DNA of 64,000 bases from Paeniglutamicibacter quisquiliarum. Lineage in GTDB: Bacteria > Actinomycetota > Actinomycetes > Actinomycetales > Micrococcaceae. Within the stretch, counting starts at the first letter, position 1. Each line of letters opens with the position of its first letter. Where the stretch lies: contig NZ_JAHRED010000008.1 in assembly GCF_019084045.1 (NCBI RefSeq), positions 1 through 64,000 of the forward strand, given 5' to 3'. Under the pieces are notes generated by a model. It was not told where the DNA came from. It saw nothing but the letters and a program-made list of their open reading frames with translations, and did no database searches. Both the position numbers and the translations under genes were made by a program. Below are positions 8,623-17,218 of this stretch, one piece after another.

Positions 8623-8628
8623 TAGAAT
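8623..8628 (+). promoter_or_regulatory. -10 box TAGAAT of a leaderless SDR transcript
   Basis: TAGAAT ends 7 nt before the A of the ATG at 8636, so the transcript would begin at or next to the start codon. No ribosome-binding site is present in the gap. No clear -35 box is seen, as is common in actinobacteria. Confidence 0.55.
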
Positions 8629-8635
8629 CTGTTTC

Positions 8636-9364
8636 ATGGCTGACCTCACTGACTTGAGAGTACTCATTGCCGGGGCGACCAGCGCCTCGGGCGTCGCGGC
8701 GGCGCACGCGCTGTGCGCGGCCGGCGCCACGGTGCTGGCCGCCGGCTCCAACGCCGGGCGGCTGGCCGAGCGGCTGCCCTTCGTGCACGGGCGCTACGAG
8801 GTCGACCTGGCCAACCACGCGGCGGTGACCGAGCTGCGCCAGCTGATCGATGTCGAGCGAGGCCCCATCGACGGGCTGCTGCACCTGGTCGGCGGCTGGC
8901 GCGGCGGCAAGGGCCTGGCCGGGCAGGGCGACGACGACTACGAATTCCTGCACACCCAGGTCGTCACCACGCTGCGCAACACCACCCGGGTCTTCCGCGA
9001 CGACCTGGTGGCCTCGCGGTGCGGCCGGGCCGCCATCGTCTCGGCCACCGCGGTGGACGCCCCGTCGGGTTCCAACGCCAACTACACCACGGCCAAGGCC
9101 GGAGCCGAGGCCTGGATGCGCTCGGTGGCCGCGGAACTGCGCACCGCCCAGTCGGGGAACAAGGAGCACCCGGTTCCCCAGCGCGCCGCCGCCGCCGTCT
9201 GGGTCGTCAAGGCGTTCACCGACGCCGCAACCCGCGCGGCGCACCCGGAGCGCGGCACCGCCGGCTTCACCGACGTCGCCACACTCGGCGCGGCGGCCAT
9301 CGAGCTTTTCTCCGGCGATGCCGACGCACTCAACGGCGCGCGGATCCACCTGCCCACCCGCTAG
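8636..9364 (+). CDS. SDR family oxidoreductase
   Basis: This 242-residue protein has a short-chain dehydrogenase fold. The N-terminal nucleotide loop is AGATSASG (residues 12-19), a variant of TGxxxGIG. The catalytic set is S136 in IVSATA, Y150 and K154 in NYTTAKAG. A small hydrophobic residue after the first strand and a glycine-rich middle (GGWRGGKGLAGQG) replace the usual NAG motif, so the cofactor and substrate are uncertain. It probably catalyses an NAD(P)-dependent alcohol/carbonyl conversion. A threonine aldolase gene follows 44 bp downstream on the same strand, which may mean a shared amino-acid or beta-hydroxy acid role, but this is only context. Confidence 0.8.
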   Translation: MADLTDLRVLIAGATSASGVAAAHALCAAGATVLAAGSNAGRLAERLPFVHGRYEVDLANHAAVTELRQLIDVERGPIDGLLHLVGGWRGGKGLAGQGDDDYEFLHTQVVTTLRNTTRVFRDDLVASRCGRAAIVSATAVDAPSGSNANYTTAKAGAEAWMRSVAAELRTAQSGNKEHPVPQRAAAAVWVVKAFTDAATRAAHPERGTAGFTDVATLGAAAIELFSGDADALNGARIHLPTR

Positions 9365-9408
9365 CACCCCTCTCCCCCATCCCCCCTGCAATCCCCCGTA
9401 AGGACCCC

Positions 9409-10470
9409 ATGCCAGTGACTTCCATGATCCACGACCCCTCGGTGCGCGGCTTCGCCTCGGACAACTACTCCGGGATCCACCCCGAGGTCCTTTCCGCCCT
9501 GGCCGAGGCCAACGGCGGGCACCAGGTCTCCTACGGAGAGGACCAGTACACCGCGGAGCTCGGACGCGTCATCGCCTCGCACTTCGGCGAGACGGCCACG
9601 ATCTTCCCGGTGTTCAACGGCACCGGCGCCAACGTCACGGCCCTGCAGTCGCTGCTGCCGCGCTGGGGCGCGGTCATCTGCGCCGACAGCGCCCACATCA
9701 ACGTCGACGAGAACGGCGCACCCGAACGCATCGGCGGCATGAAGCTGCTCTCCGTGCCCACACCCGACGGCAAGCTCACCCCGGAGCTCATCGACCTCGA
9801 GGCCTGGGGCTGGGGGGACGAGCACCGCGCCCAGCCGCTTGCCGTCTCGCTGACCCAGTCCACCGAGCTGGGCACCCTCTACACCCTCGGGGAACTGCGG
9901 GCCATCACCGAGCACGCCCACTCCCTGGGCATGCGCGTGCACATGGACGGCGCCCGGCTCTCCAACGCCGCCGCCGCCCTGGGCACGGGCCTGGGCGAGA
10001 TGACCACCGGCACCGGGATCGACATCCTGTCCCTGGGCGGCACCAAGAACGGCATCATGTTCGGCGAGGGCATCGTGACCCTCACCGAGGGCCCGGCCGA
10101 GTCGATGAAGTACCTGCGCAAGATGAACATGCAGCTGGCCTCCAAGATGCGCTTCATCTCCGCCCAGCTGCTGGCCCTCTACGGCACCGACCTGTGGCTG
10201 CGCTCCGCCGCCCACGCCAACGCCATGGCCGCCAGGCTCTCGGCCGCGGTCGCGGCAACCGACGGGGTGGAGCTGGTGTACCCGACCGAATCCAACGGCG
10301 TGTTCGCCGCGCTGCCCAACGCGGTGGCGGACCGCCTGCGCGAGCGCTTCCGCTTCTATGACTGGGACCGCTCCGCCGGCCAGGTGCGCTGGATGTGCTC
10401 CTTCGACACCACCGAGGCGGACGTCGATTCCTTCGTCGCCGCACTCACCGAGGAACTTGCCAAGCAGTAG
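9409..10470 (+). CDS. ltaE: Low-specificity L-threonine aldolase / beta-eliminating lyase
   Basis: This 353-residue fold-type I PLP enzyme belongs to the threonine aldolase family. Landmarks are FASDNYSGIHPEVL at the N-terminus, D180 in VHMDGARLSNA (pairs with the PLP nitrogen) and K213 in SLGGTKNG as the Schiff-base lysine. The family cleaves L-threonine or L-allo-threonine to glycine and acetaldehyde. The ATG lies 6-8 nt after GTAAGGAC, a good ribosome-binding site. It probably shares a transcript with the SDR upstream. The following gene has its own -10 box. Confidence 0.87.
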   Translation: MPVTSMIHDPSVRGFASDNYSGIHPEVLSALAEANGGHQVSYGEDQYTAELGRVIASHFGETATIFPVFNGTGANVTALQSLLPRWGAVICADSAHINVDENGAPERIGGMKLLSVPTPDGKLTPELIDLEAWGWGDEHRAQPLAVSLTQSTELGTLYTLGELRAITEHAHSLGMRVHMDGARLSNAAAALGTGLGEMTTGTGIDILSLGGTKNGIMFGEGIVTLTEGPAESMKYLRKMNMQLASKMRFISAQLLALYGTDLWLRSAAHANAMAARLSAAVAATDGVELVYPTESNGVFAALPNAVADRLRERFRFYDWDRSAGQVRWMCSFDTTEADVDSFVAALTEELAKQ

Positions 10471-10554
10471 GTTGCCACCGGTCGCCGGTGAGCGGGGGCA
10501 CAACGCCCTTCCGCTCCCCGGCGTGCCGCAGGCGGCCAAGCCATGGCCGCACTT

Positions 10555-10560
10555 TAGACT
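10555..10560 (+). promoter_or_regulatory. -10 box TAGACT of a leaderless DUF3000 transcript
   Basis: TAGACT ends 7 nt before the GTG start at 10567, placing the transcription start on the start codon itself. The in-frame ATG two bases earlier reads into TGA at once, so GTG must be used. Confidence 0.55.
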
Positions 10561-10566
10561 CGCCAT

Positions 10567-11193
10567 GTGACATCAAACGGACCAGTCCAAGCAGTGCCGC
10601 CAGCCTTCCTCGAGGCCCTGGCCGCGGTTCGCCGCGCCAGCTGCCGGCGGGAGATCCACCTCCAGGAGATCCCGGCCCCGGCCCGGCTGGCACCCTACGC
10701 CCTGGCCCTCTCCGCCGATGTCTATGAACGCGTCGCGCGCAGGACCGCGTCCCCCGCGGAGTCCGCCCCGCCGGCGCACGCCGAGGAACTGGCCACCGGC
10801 CGCTTCGTGCTGCTGCACGATCCCGCGGGCTCCGCGCTCTGGGACGGCACCTTCCGCATCGTGACCTACATCCGCGCCCGCATGGAATCGGAGATGGGAA
10901 ACGACACGATGCTCGGCTCGGTCGCCTGGACCTGGCTGCTGGACGCGCTGAACGAATCCGGCGCCGACTACCGGCAGGCCGGCGGCACCGCCACCCGCGT
11001 GCTCTCCGAAAGCTACGGCACCCTGGAGCACCGCAACGAGACCATCGACATCGAGCTGCGGGCCTCCTGGACCCCGGGCGACCACGACATCTCCACCCAT
11101 CTCGAGGCCTGGGCCGACATGGTCTGCACCTTCGCCGGCCTGCCCCCGCTGCCCAGCGGCGTCACCGCGCTGCCGCACCGCCGGCTCTCCTAG
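10567..11193 (+). CDS. DUF3000 family protein
   Basis: This 208-residue protein belongs to DUF3000, found next to the RNase D-like gene in many actinobacteria (Rv2680 beside Rv2681 in Mycobacterium tuberculosis). Its function is unknown. The sequence is soluble, with no signal or membrane segment. A conserved-looking core runs from about residue 75 to 190: GRFVLLHDPAGSALWDGTFRIVTY, then a GSVAWTWLLDAL helix and a WTPGDHDISTHLEAW segment with acidic and aromatic residues. The GTG start is read from a probable leaderless transcript. The RNase D gene begins 64 bp downstream. Confidence 0.82.
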   Translation: MTSNGPVQAVPPAFLEALAAVRRASCRREIHLQEIPAPARLAPYALALSADVYERVARRTASPAESAPPAHAEELATGRFVLLHDPAGSALWDGTFRIVTYIRARMESEMGNDTMLGSVAWTWLLDALNESGADYRQAGGTATRVLSESYGTLEHRNETIDIELRASWTPGDHDISTHLEAWADMVCTFAGLPPLPSGVTALPHRRLS

Positions 11194-11242
11194 AACCCGC
11201 GGCCCCGCGGCCCGGCACATCGGGCCCCGGCGCAATCGGTAC

Positions 11243-11248
11243 TAGAAT
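11243..11248 (+). promoter_or_regulatory. -10 box TAGAAT of the RNase D-like gene
   Basis: TAGAAT ends 9 nt before the ATG at 11258, predicting a transcript that starts within about 3 nt of the start codon. No ribosome-binding site is visible in between. Confidence 0.5.
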
Positions 11249-11257
11249 CGTTAGACC

Positions 11258-12574
11258 ATGACCCGTACCCACCACGCCACGAGCCCCAGCCACAGCGCCG
11301 TGACGGACGAATCGTCCGCACCGGCGCAAGCCCCGGATCCCGCCGACCCCGTGCAGGAGGCTCCCCCGGAGCCCGTCCTGCTGGACATGCCGCGCGACGG
11401 GGTGCCCGAGGTCATCACCACCGAGCCCGGCCTGCGCCGCGCCGCGCGTGCCATCGCCGCCGGCACCGGCCCGGTCTCCGTCGACGCGGAGCGGGCCTCC
11501 GGCTTCCGCTACGGCCAGCGCGCCTTCCTGGTCCAATTGCGCCGCGAGGGATCGGGCAGCTGGCTGATCGACCCGGTGCCCTTCGAGAACCTGGATCCGA
11601 TCCAGGAGGCCATCGGGGACGAAACCTGGATCCTGCACGCCGCCTCCCAGGACCTGCCCTGCCTGCGCGAGCTGGGCATGGACCCGGCACGGCTCTTTGA
11701 CACCGAACTTGCCGCCCGCATTGCCGGGCTGCCGCGCGTGGGCCTGGGCCCGGCCGTGGAGTCCCTGCTGGGGCTGCGCCTGGCCAAGGAGCACTCGGCC
11801 GCCGACTGGTCAACCCGCCCGCTGCCCGAGCCGTGGCTGCGCTATGCGGCGCTGGACGTCGAGGTCCTGGACCGGCTGCGCGAGGAACTGATCAAGATCC
11901 TGTCAGCCGACGGCAAGCTCGGCTTCGCCGAGGAGGAATTCGAGGCGGTGCGCACCGCTCCCCCTGCCCCTCCCCGCGTGGACCCGTGGCGCCGCACCTC
12001 GGGCCTGCACCAGATCCGCGACCGCCGGACGCTGGCCGCGGTGCGCGCCCTCTGGGAGACCCGCGAGTCGCTGGCCCAGACCCGGGACACCGCGCCGGGC
12101 CGGCTGATCCCGGACTCGGCGCTGGTCGCCGCGGCCAGGGCCATGCCCAAGAGCGTTCCGGCGCTGCTGAAGACCCCCGGCTTCCACGGCCGCTCCGCGG
12201 CCAAGGACGCCCCGAAGTGGCTGCGCGCCCTGCAGGACGCCGCGACCACCTCCGACCTGCCGCCGAACCAGGTGCCCTCCAACTCCCCGCCCCCGCCCAA
12301 GGTCTGGGCGGACAAGGACCCGGTGGCCGCGGCGCGGCTGCAGACCGCGCGGGCCCGGGTGGCCCGCACCGCGGAGTCCCTGAACATCCCCACCGAGAAC
12401 CTGCTCACCCCCGACACGCTGCGCCGGCTGTGCTGGAGCCCGCCGGCGGAGATTGACCCGGACACCGTCGCGGCCGCCCTGCGGGCGCTCGGCGCCCGTG
12501 AATGGCAGATCGAGCTGGTGGGCCCGGTGCTCACCGTGGCGCTGCTGGACCCCGACGAGTTGGCCAGGCGCTGA
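11258..12574 (+). CDS. rnd: RNase D-like 3'-5' exonuclease with HRDC domain
   Basis: This 438-residue protein has a DEDDy exonuclease domain (about residues 50-215). The acidic residues are D76 and E78 in VDAERASG, D132 in HAASQDLPCL, and Y196 with D200 in YAALDVE. An HRDC domain (about 253-330, beginning at RTLAAVRALWETRE) follows, then a C-terminal HRDC-like helical part. RNase D trims the 3' ends of tRNA precursors and other small RNAs. The first 45 residues are proline- and alanine-rich and probably disordered. Synteny with DUF3000 and dxs matches Mycobacterium Rv2680-Rv2682c. A strong terminator follows. Confidence 0.85.
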   Translation: MTRTHHATSPSHSAVTDESSAPAQAPDPADPVQEAPPEPVLLDMPRDGVPEVITTEPGLRRAARAIAAGTGPVSVDAERASGFRYGQRAFLVQLRREGSGSWLIDPVPFENLDPIQEAIGDETWILHAASQDLPCLRELGMDPARLFDTELAARIAGLPRVGLGPAVESLLGLRLAKEHSAADWSTRPLPEPWLRYAALDVEVLDRLREELIKILSADGKLGFAEEEFEAVRTAPPAPPRVDPWRRTSGLHQIRDRRTLAAVRALWETRESLAQTRDTAPGRLIPDSALVAAARAMPKSVPALLKTPGFHGRSAAKDAPKWLRALQDAATTSDLPPNQVPSNSPPPPKVWADKDPVAAARLQTARARVARTAESLNIPTENLLTPDTLRRLCWSPPAEIDPDTVAAALRALGAREWQIELVGPVLTVALLDPDELARR

Positions 12575-12580
12575 TGAACG

Positions 12581-12629
12581 GCCGGGCAGGCACCTTCCGC
12601 AACCGGGAGGAACCTGCCCGGCTTTTTTC
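12581..12629 (+). terminator. Terminator after the RNase D-like gene
   Basis: GCCGGGCAGG (12581-12590) pairs perfectly with CCTGCCCGGC (12613-12622) and is followed by six T residues. This separates the exonuclease gene from the fad operon. Confidence 0.85.
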
Positions 12630-12648
12630 TTGCCCGGGCAGGCGCGGC

Positions 12649-12677
12649 TTGCACTCTAAGTTACTCACCAGTAGCGT
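12649..12677 (+). promoter_or_regulatory. fadA-fadB promoter with an overlapping dyad
   Basis: A TTGCAC box (12649-12654) and a TAGCGT box (12672-12677) are separated by exactly 17 bp. The dyad TACT-CACC-AGTA (12662-12673) occupies the spacer and the edge of the -10 box, where a repressor would block polymerase. The dyad arms are only 4 bp, so the operator reading is tentative. Confidence 0.5.
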
Positions 12678-12719
12678 ATGGGGTGGATCACATCCCCATC
12701 CCGATCACAAGGAGTACCG

Positions 12720-13958
12720 GTGAGCCCCCAGCCAGTGAACACTTCCAACGCGCGGCAGGTCCGCGACGTCGTCTTCGTCGACGGCGTCCGCACCCCCTTC
12801 GGCAAGGCCGGAGAGAAGGGCATCTACCACGGCACCCGCGCCGACGACCTCGTGGTCAAGTGCATCCGCGACCTGATGCGCCGCAACCCCTCGCTGCCCG
12901 CGTCACGCATCGACGAGGTCGCGATCGCCGCCACCACGCAGACCGGGGACCAGGGCCTGACCATCGGGCGAACCGCCGCGCTGCTGGCCGGACTGCCCCG
13001 GTCGGTCCCGGGATTCGCCATCGACCGGATGTGCGCCGGGGCCATGACCGCGGTGACCACCACTGCCGGCTCCATCGCCTTCGGCGCCTACGACGTGGTC
13101 ATCGCCGGCGGCGTCGAGCACATGGGCAACCACCCCATGGGCGCCGGGGCCGACCCGAACCCGAGGTTCCTCTCCGAACGCATCGTGGACCCGGCGGCCC
13201 TGAACATGGGAAACACCGCGGAGAACCTGCACGACAGGTTCCCCGACATCACCAAGGAACGCGCCGACGCCTACGCGGTGGCCTCCCAGGAAAAGCTCGC
13301 CGCCGCCTACCAGGCCGGGAACATCCAGCCGGACCTGGTCCCGGTCGCGGCCCGCCGCCCCGGGGAGGGCTTTAAGCTGCACACCGCCGACGAGCCGCCC
13401 CGCCCGGGCACCACCCTGGAGTCGCTTGCCGAACTGCGCACCCCCTTCCGCGCCCACGGCCGGGTCACCCCCGGCAACGCCGCGGGCCTGAACGACGGGG
13501 CCACCGCCGCGGTGCTCGCCAGCGCGCAGGCCGCCGAAGAGCTGGGCCTGGGCGTGAAGATGCGCCTGGTCTCCTACGCCTTCGCCGGGGTCGAGCCCTC
13601 GGTCATGGGCATCGGGCCGGTGCCCGCCACCGAGAAGGCGCTGGCCCAGGCCGGCCTGGGCATCGAGGACATCGGGCTGTTCGAGATCAACGAGGCCTTC
13701 GCCGTCCAGGTGCTCTCCTTCCTTGACCACTACGGGATCGAGGACACCGACCCGCGGGTGAACCGCTACGGCGGCGCCATCGCCGTGGGACACCCGCTGG
13801 CCTCCTCGGGCGTGCGCCTGATGAACCAGCTGGCCCGGCAATTCGAGCAGGACCCCTCGGTCCGCTACGGCCTGACCACCATGTGCATCGGGTTGGGCAT
13901 GGGCGGGACCGTCATCTGGGAAAACCCCCACCACGCCGACTACGGAAAGGATGCCTAA
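12720..13958 (+). CDS. fadA: Acetyl-CoA C-acyltransferase (thiolase)
   Basis: This 412-residue thiolase has the nucleophile C105 in RMCAGAMTAV, the NEAFAVQVL motif, the GGAIAVGHPLASSG motif with the active histidine, and the C-terminal acid/base cysteine in TTMCIGLGMGG. It catalyses the last step of beta-oxidation, cleaving 3-ketoacyl-CoA with CoA. The GTG start is chosen because AAGGAG lies 5 nt upstream; an earlier in-frame codon at 12678 has no such site. It is the first gene of a two-gene operon: fadB starts right after or overlapping the stop. Together they form the trifunctional complex subunits. Confidence 0.92.
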   Translation: MSPQPVNTSNARQVRDVVFVDGVRTPFGKAGEKGIYHGTRADDLVVKCIRDLMRRNPSLPASRIDEVAIAATTQTGDQGLTIGRTAALLAGLPRSVPGFAIDRMCAGAMTAVTTTAGSIAFGAYDVVIAGGVEHMGNHPMGAGADPNPRFLSERIVDPAALNMGNTAENLHDRFPDITKERADAYAVASQEKLAAAYQAGNIQPDLVPVAARRPGEGFKLHTADEPPRPGTTLESLAELRTPFRAHGRVTPGNAAGLNDGATAAVLASAQAAEELGLGVKMRLVSYAFAGVEPSVMGIGPVPATEKALAQAGLGIEDIGLFEINEAFAVQVLSFLDHYGIEDTDPRVNRYGGAIAVGHPLASSGVRLMNQLARQFEQDPSVRYGLTTMCIGLGMGGTVIWENPHHADYGKDA

Positions 13959-13962
13959 GGCC

Positions 13963-16101
13963 ATGAGCCAGAGCACCATTGAAAGCTTCGCAGCCCTCGC
14001 CTCGCTGGTACCCCACGAGATCATCACCCACTCCCTGGTCGAAGACGTCCGGCTGCCCGGCGGGCGGACGATGGCGCTGCTGACCCTGGACAACGGGTTC
14101 GACCACACCAAGCCCACCACCCTGGGCCCCAACACCCTGCTGGAACTGCACGCGGCGCTGTCCGCGCAGAAGCAGCGCGCCGCAGCCGGGGAAATCCAGG
14201 CCCTGGGGCTCACCGGGAAGCCCCACTACCTCGTCGCCGGCGCCGACCTCAACGGCGTCAAGTCGCTGGCCTCCCCGGAAAACGGCGCCGCCATGGCAAC
14301 CCTGGGCCACGCGGCCTACGACCTGCTGGCCGACCTCGGGGTCCCCACCTTCGCGTTCATCAACGGCGTCGCGCTGGGCGGCGGGCTGGAGATCGCCCTG
14401 GCCTGCACCTACCGCACCGTCTCCACCGGGGCCACCGGCATCGGGCTGCCCGAGGCCTTCATCGGGCTGGTCCCGGGCTGGGGCGGGGTCTACCGGCTCC
14501 CGCGCCTGACCGGGCCCGAGGCCGCGATGACCGTGATGATCGAAAACCCGCTGAACAACAACCGCTCCCTGGACGGCGCCGCCGCATTCAAGCTCGGCAT
14601 TGCCGACGCATTGTTCGAACCCGCCGACTTCCTGGAGCAGTCCCTGCTCTGGGCCGACGGCGTGCTCACCGGCGCAACCACGGTGCAGCGCCCGAACGCC
14701 GTGGAGCCGAACGGCAACCCCGACATCGCCGCACGCTGGGCGGCCGCCGCGGCCAAGGCCCGGGCCTTCGTGGAGGCCAAGACCTCCAACGCAGCACCTG
14801 CACCTGCCAAGGTGCTGGAGGTCTTCGAGGCCGGCGCCACCATCACCCAGAAGGAATCCGCCGCACTGGAAATCGCGGCGCTGACCGAACTGATGCAAAC
14901 CCACGCGTTCCACAACACCGTGTACGCGTTCCTCGACCTGGTGCAGAAGCGCTCCAAGCGCCCCGCCGGCGCCCCGGATGCCAAGCTGGCGCGGCCCGTG
15001 ACCAAGGTCGGGGTGGTCGGCGCCGGGCTCATGGCCGGCCAGCTGGCCCTGCTCTTCGCCAAGAACCTCAAGGTCCCGGTGGTCATCACCGACATCGACG
15101 CCGCACGGGTCACCTCGGGGCTGGCCCACATCCACGGCGAGGTCGACAAGCAGCTCGCCAAGGGCCGCATCTCCAGCGACGCGGCCAACCGCACCAAGGC
15201 CCTGGTCACCGGCTCGGTGTCCAAGGACGCCTTCGCCGACGCCGACTTCGTCATCGAGGCGGTCTTCGAGGAACTGGCTGTCAAGAAGCAGGTCTTTGCC
15301 GAGGTCGAGGCCGTCGTCTCCCCCGAGTGCATCCTGGCCACCAACACTTCCTCACTCTCGGTCACCGAGATGGGCCGGGACCTGGCACACCCCGAACGCC
15401 TGGTGGGTTTCCACTTCTTCAACCCCGTGGCGCAGATGCCGCTGCTGGAAATCGTGCGCGCCGAGGCAACCGGCGAGGTGGCCCTGGCCACCGCGTTCGC
15501 CGTGGGCAAGGCGCTGCGCAAGACCAGCGTGCTGGTGGCGGACGAGGCCGCCTTCGTGGTGAACCGCATCCTGCTGCGCCTGATGGGCGAGGTCGCCAAG
15601 GCCTTCGATGACGGGACCGACGCCAAGGTGGCGGACACGGCACTGCGCCCCCTGGGGCTCCCCATGAGCCCGTTCACGCTGCTGGCGATGGTCGGGATCC
15701 CGGTGGCGCACCACGTCTCCGAATCGCTGCACGCCGCCTTCGGCGAGCGCTTCCACGTCTCGGGCAACCAGGAGGTGCTCATCTCCCACGGCATCAAGTC
15801 GCTCTGGGCACCTGCCGCCGACGGCGGGGAGGAGATTCCCTCCTCCACGCTGAAGCTGCTGTCCTTCGGGAACACCCCGAGCACCGGAGCGGAACTGCTA
15901 CGGCGCACCCAGGACGCTCTGGCCCAGGAGATCGGGTTAATGCTCGCCGAGGGCGTGGTCGCGGGTCCCGAGGACATCGACCTGTGCATGGTCATGGGCG
16001 CGGGATGGCCCATGCACCTGGGCGGCATCACCCCGTACCTGGACCAGGTGGGCGCCTCCGAACGCGTCAACGGCGCGAAGTTCCACCGGGACCGGGGCTG
16101 A
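13963..16101 (+). CDS. fadB: FadB-type enoyl-CoA hydratase / 3-hydroxyacyl-CoA dehydrogenase
   Basis: This 712-residue bifunctional protein carries a crotonase domain (about residues 25-215, with NGVALGGGLEIALAC and GLPEAFIGLVPGWGG holding the two glutamates). The NAD-binding part of hydroxyacyl-CoA dehydrogenase follows (from about 345, VVGAGLMAGQLALLFAKN, a variant of GxGxMGxGIA), with the active histidine in GFHFFNPVAQMP. C-terminal HAD helical domains complete it. It hydrates enoyl-CoA and oxidises the product with NAD+, feeding FadA. ATG 13963 is preferred; an ATG at 13951 overlaps the fadA stop by 8 nt but has its purine tract touching the codon. Either way the two genes are translationally coupled. 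Confidence 0.9.
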   Translation: MSQSTIESFAALASLVPHEIITHSLVEDVRLPGGRTMALLTLDNGFDHTKPTTLGPNTLLELHAALSAQKQRAAAGEIQALGLTGKPHYLVAGADLNGVKSLASPENGAAMATLGHAAYDLLADLGVPTFAFINGVALGGGLEIALACTYRTVSTGATGIGLPEAFIGLVPGWGGVYRLPRLTGPEAAMTVMIENPLNNNRSLDGAAAFKLGIADALFEPADFLEQSLLWADGVLTGATTVQRPNAVEPNGNPDIAARWAAAAAKARAFVEAKTSNAAPAPAKVLEVFEAGATITQKESAALEIAALTELMQTHAFHNTVYAFLDLVQKRSKRPAGAPDAKLARPVTKVGVVGAGLMAGQLALLFAKNLKVPVVITDIDAARVTSGLAHIHGEVDKQLAKGRISSDAANRTKALVTGSVSKDAFADADFVIEAVFEELAVKKQVFAEVEAVVSPECILATNTSSLSVTEMGRDLAHPERLVGFHFFNPVAQMPLLEIVRAEATGEVALATAFAVGKALRKTSVLVADEAAFVVNRILLRLMGEVAKAFDDGTDAKVADTALRPLGLPMSPFTLLAMVGIPVAHHVSESLHAAFGERFHVSGNQEVLISHGIKSLWAPAADGGEEIPSSTLKLLSFGNTPSTGAELLRRTQDALAQEIGLMLAEGVVAGPEDIDLCMVMGAGWPMHLGGITPYLDQVGASERVNGAKFHRDRG

Positions 16102-16192
16102 TCCCGCTCCCGCCGCACCGGATGGGCCGCCGGAGGAAGATTCCTGCGGCCCATCCATCGACCTCGAATCGATTCTGCGCGACACTTTGGGT

Positions 16193-16624
16193 ATGAAACA
16201 AAAGATCACTCTGCTGCCCACCCGCCGCAGTGTCATTGAGGCCTCGCTGGTTGCCGGCGCGGCGGTGACCTTGGTGTCATGCGGCTCCGGCGACAAGGCC
16301 CAGGACCTCCCCGAATCCACCGGCACGGCCACCGACGCGATCGACGCGGCGAAGCTGCCGGTGCAGGGCACCGCCTCCGTCACCGTCGACGGGCGCGGCT
16401 ACCTGCTCTACCGCCCCGACGAGTCAACCGTCCTGGCCTACACCTCGGTGTGCACTCACCAGGGCTGCAAGGTCGGCACCGGCAGCGGCGAGGTCTTCGA
16501 GTGCCCCTGCCACGGCTCCCAGTTCTCCAAGACCGACGGCTCGGTCGCCCAGGGGCCGGCCAAGAAGTCGCTGGCGAGATTCGCCGCCGCCATCGAGGGC
16601 GACAAGGTCAAGATCTACCTCTGA
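16193..16624 (+). CDS. Tat-exported Rieske [2Fe-2S] lipoprotein 1
   Basis: This 143-residue protein starts with a twin-arginine signal (TRRSVIEAS, R11-R12) ending in a lipobox VTLVSC with C30, so it should be a Tat-exported lipoprotein on the outer face of the membrane. The Rieske domain has C87 and H89 in CTHQGC and C104 and H107 in CPCHGS as cluster ligands, with C92 and C106 placed for the usual disulfide. It is a stand-alone soluble-type Rieske protein, shorter than QcrA and without its membrane helices, so it is not the bc1 subunit. The redox partner is unknown. An in-frame TTG lies two codons upstream. It is followed by a paralogue. Confidence 0.85.
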   Translation: MKQKITLLPTRRSVIEASLVAGAAVTLVSCGSGDKAQDLPESTGTATDAIDAAKLPVQGTASVTVDGRGYLLYRPDESTVLAYTSVCTHQGCKVGTGSGEVFECPCHGSQFSKTDGSVAQGPAKKSLARFAAAIEGDKVKIYL

Positions 16625-16703
16625 TCCGCCACTGCCGCGGGTGTAAGTGACATCGCACCCCGACTCGGCCCTTCCCGTGCGCGTGCATGGAATGATGGGG
16701 TGC

Positions 16704-17183
16704 ATGAATCCGCTTTCCTCCCCCGGCACGCGCCGGGCCTTCGTCGGCACCACCGTGGCCGCCGGCGCCACCCTGGCCCTGGCCGCCTGCGGCGACGGTT
16801 CCTCCGCGGCGCCGAACAACGTGCCCTCAGCCCCGCCCGAGCCCGTCGGGGCGGGCACCGTCGTGGCGACCACCGCGGAATTGGCCGTTGGCACCCGGCT
16901 GGCGGTCTCCGCCGTGCGCACCCGGGGCGAGGAAGCCGGCCAGGAGGCGGGCTTTCTGCTTTTCCGTCCCAACCGCCATACCGTGCTGGCCTACACCGCG
17001 ATTTGCACCCACCAGGGGTGCGCCGTGGGCGCGAAGGCGCCCGAGGGCGAGGCCTTCTACTGCTCCTGCCATGGCTCCTACTTCCAGCCCGAGGACGGCA
17101 AGGCCGTTGCGGGACCCGCACGCGGCGCGCTGGAGCGCTTCGCCGCGCAGATCAAGGGCGAGCAGGTCCTGCTCTTTATCTAG
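16704..17183 (+). CDS. Tat-exported Rieske [2Fe-2S] lipoprotein 2
   Basis: This 159-residue paralogue of the protein encoded just upstream has RR at residues 10-11, a lipobox LALAAC with C29, a proline/alanine-rich linker (about 34-50), and a Rieske domain with C101 and H103 in CTHQGC, C120 and H123 in CSCHGS, and C106 and C122 for the disulfide. It has an extra TRGEEAGQEA loop absent from the first copy. ATG 16704 is chosen because GGGG lies 4 nt upstream. The 79-bp spacer from copy 1 suggests one transcript. Both should sit on the outer membrane face and carry single electrons at high potential; their partners are not visible here. Confidence 0.85.
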   Translation: MNPLSSPGTRRAFVGTTVAAGATLALAACGDGSSAAPNNVPSAPPEPVGAGTVVATTAELAVGTRLAVSAVRTRGEEAGQEAGFLLFRPNRHTVLAYTAICTHQGCAVGAKAPEGEAFYCSCHGSYFQPEDGKAVAGPARGALERFAAQIKGEQVLLFI

Positions 17184-17186
17184 GTC

Positions 17187-17218
17187 CCGCCTTGCCCGGC
17201 CCCTCGACGGCAGGGCGG
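17187..17218. terminator. Hairpin between the Rieske gene and a convergent gene
   Basis: CCGCCTTGCC (17187-17196) pairs with GGCAGGGCGG (17209-17218) with one G-T wobble and a 12-nt loop. It fills the whole gap between two convergent stops. There is no long T run, so strength is uncertain. Confidence 0.45.

Noticed and set aside
16193-17183. Rieske subunit of the cytochrome bc1 complex (QcrA)
   Set aside because: Both proteins are too short, lack the extra transmembrane helices of actinobacterial QcrA, and have no qcrB or qcrC nearby.
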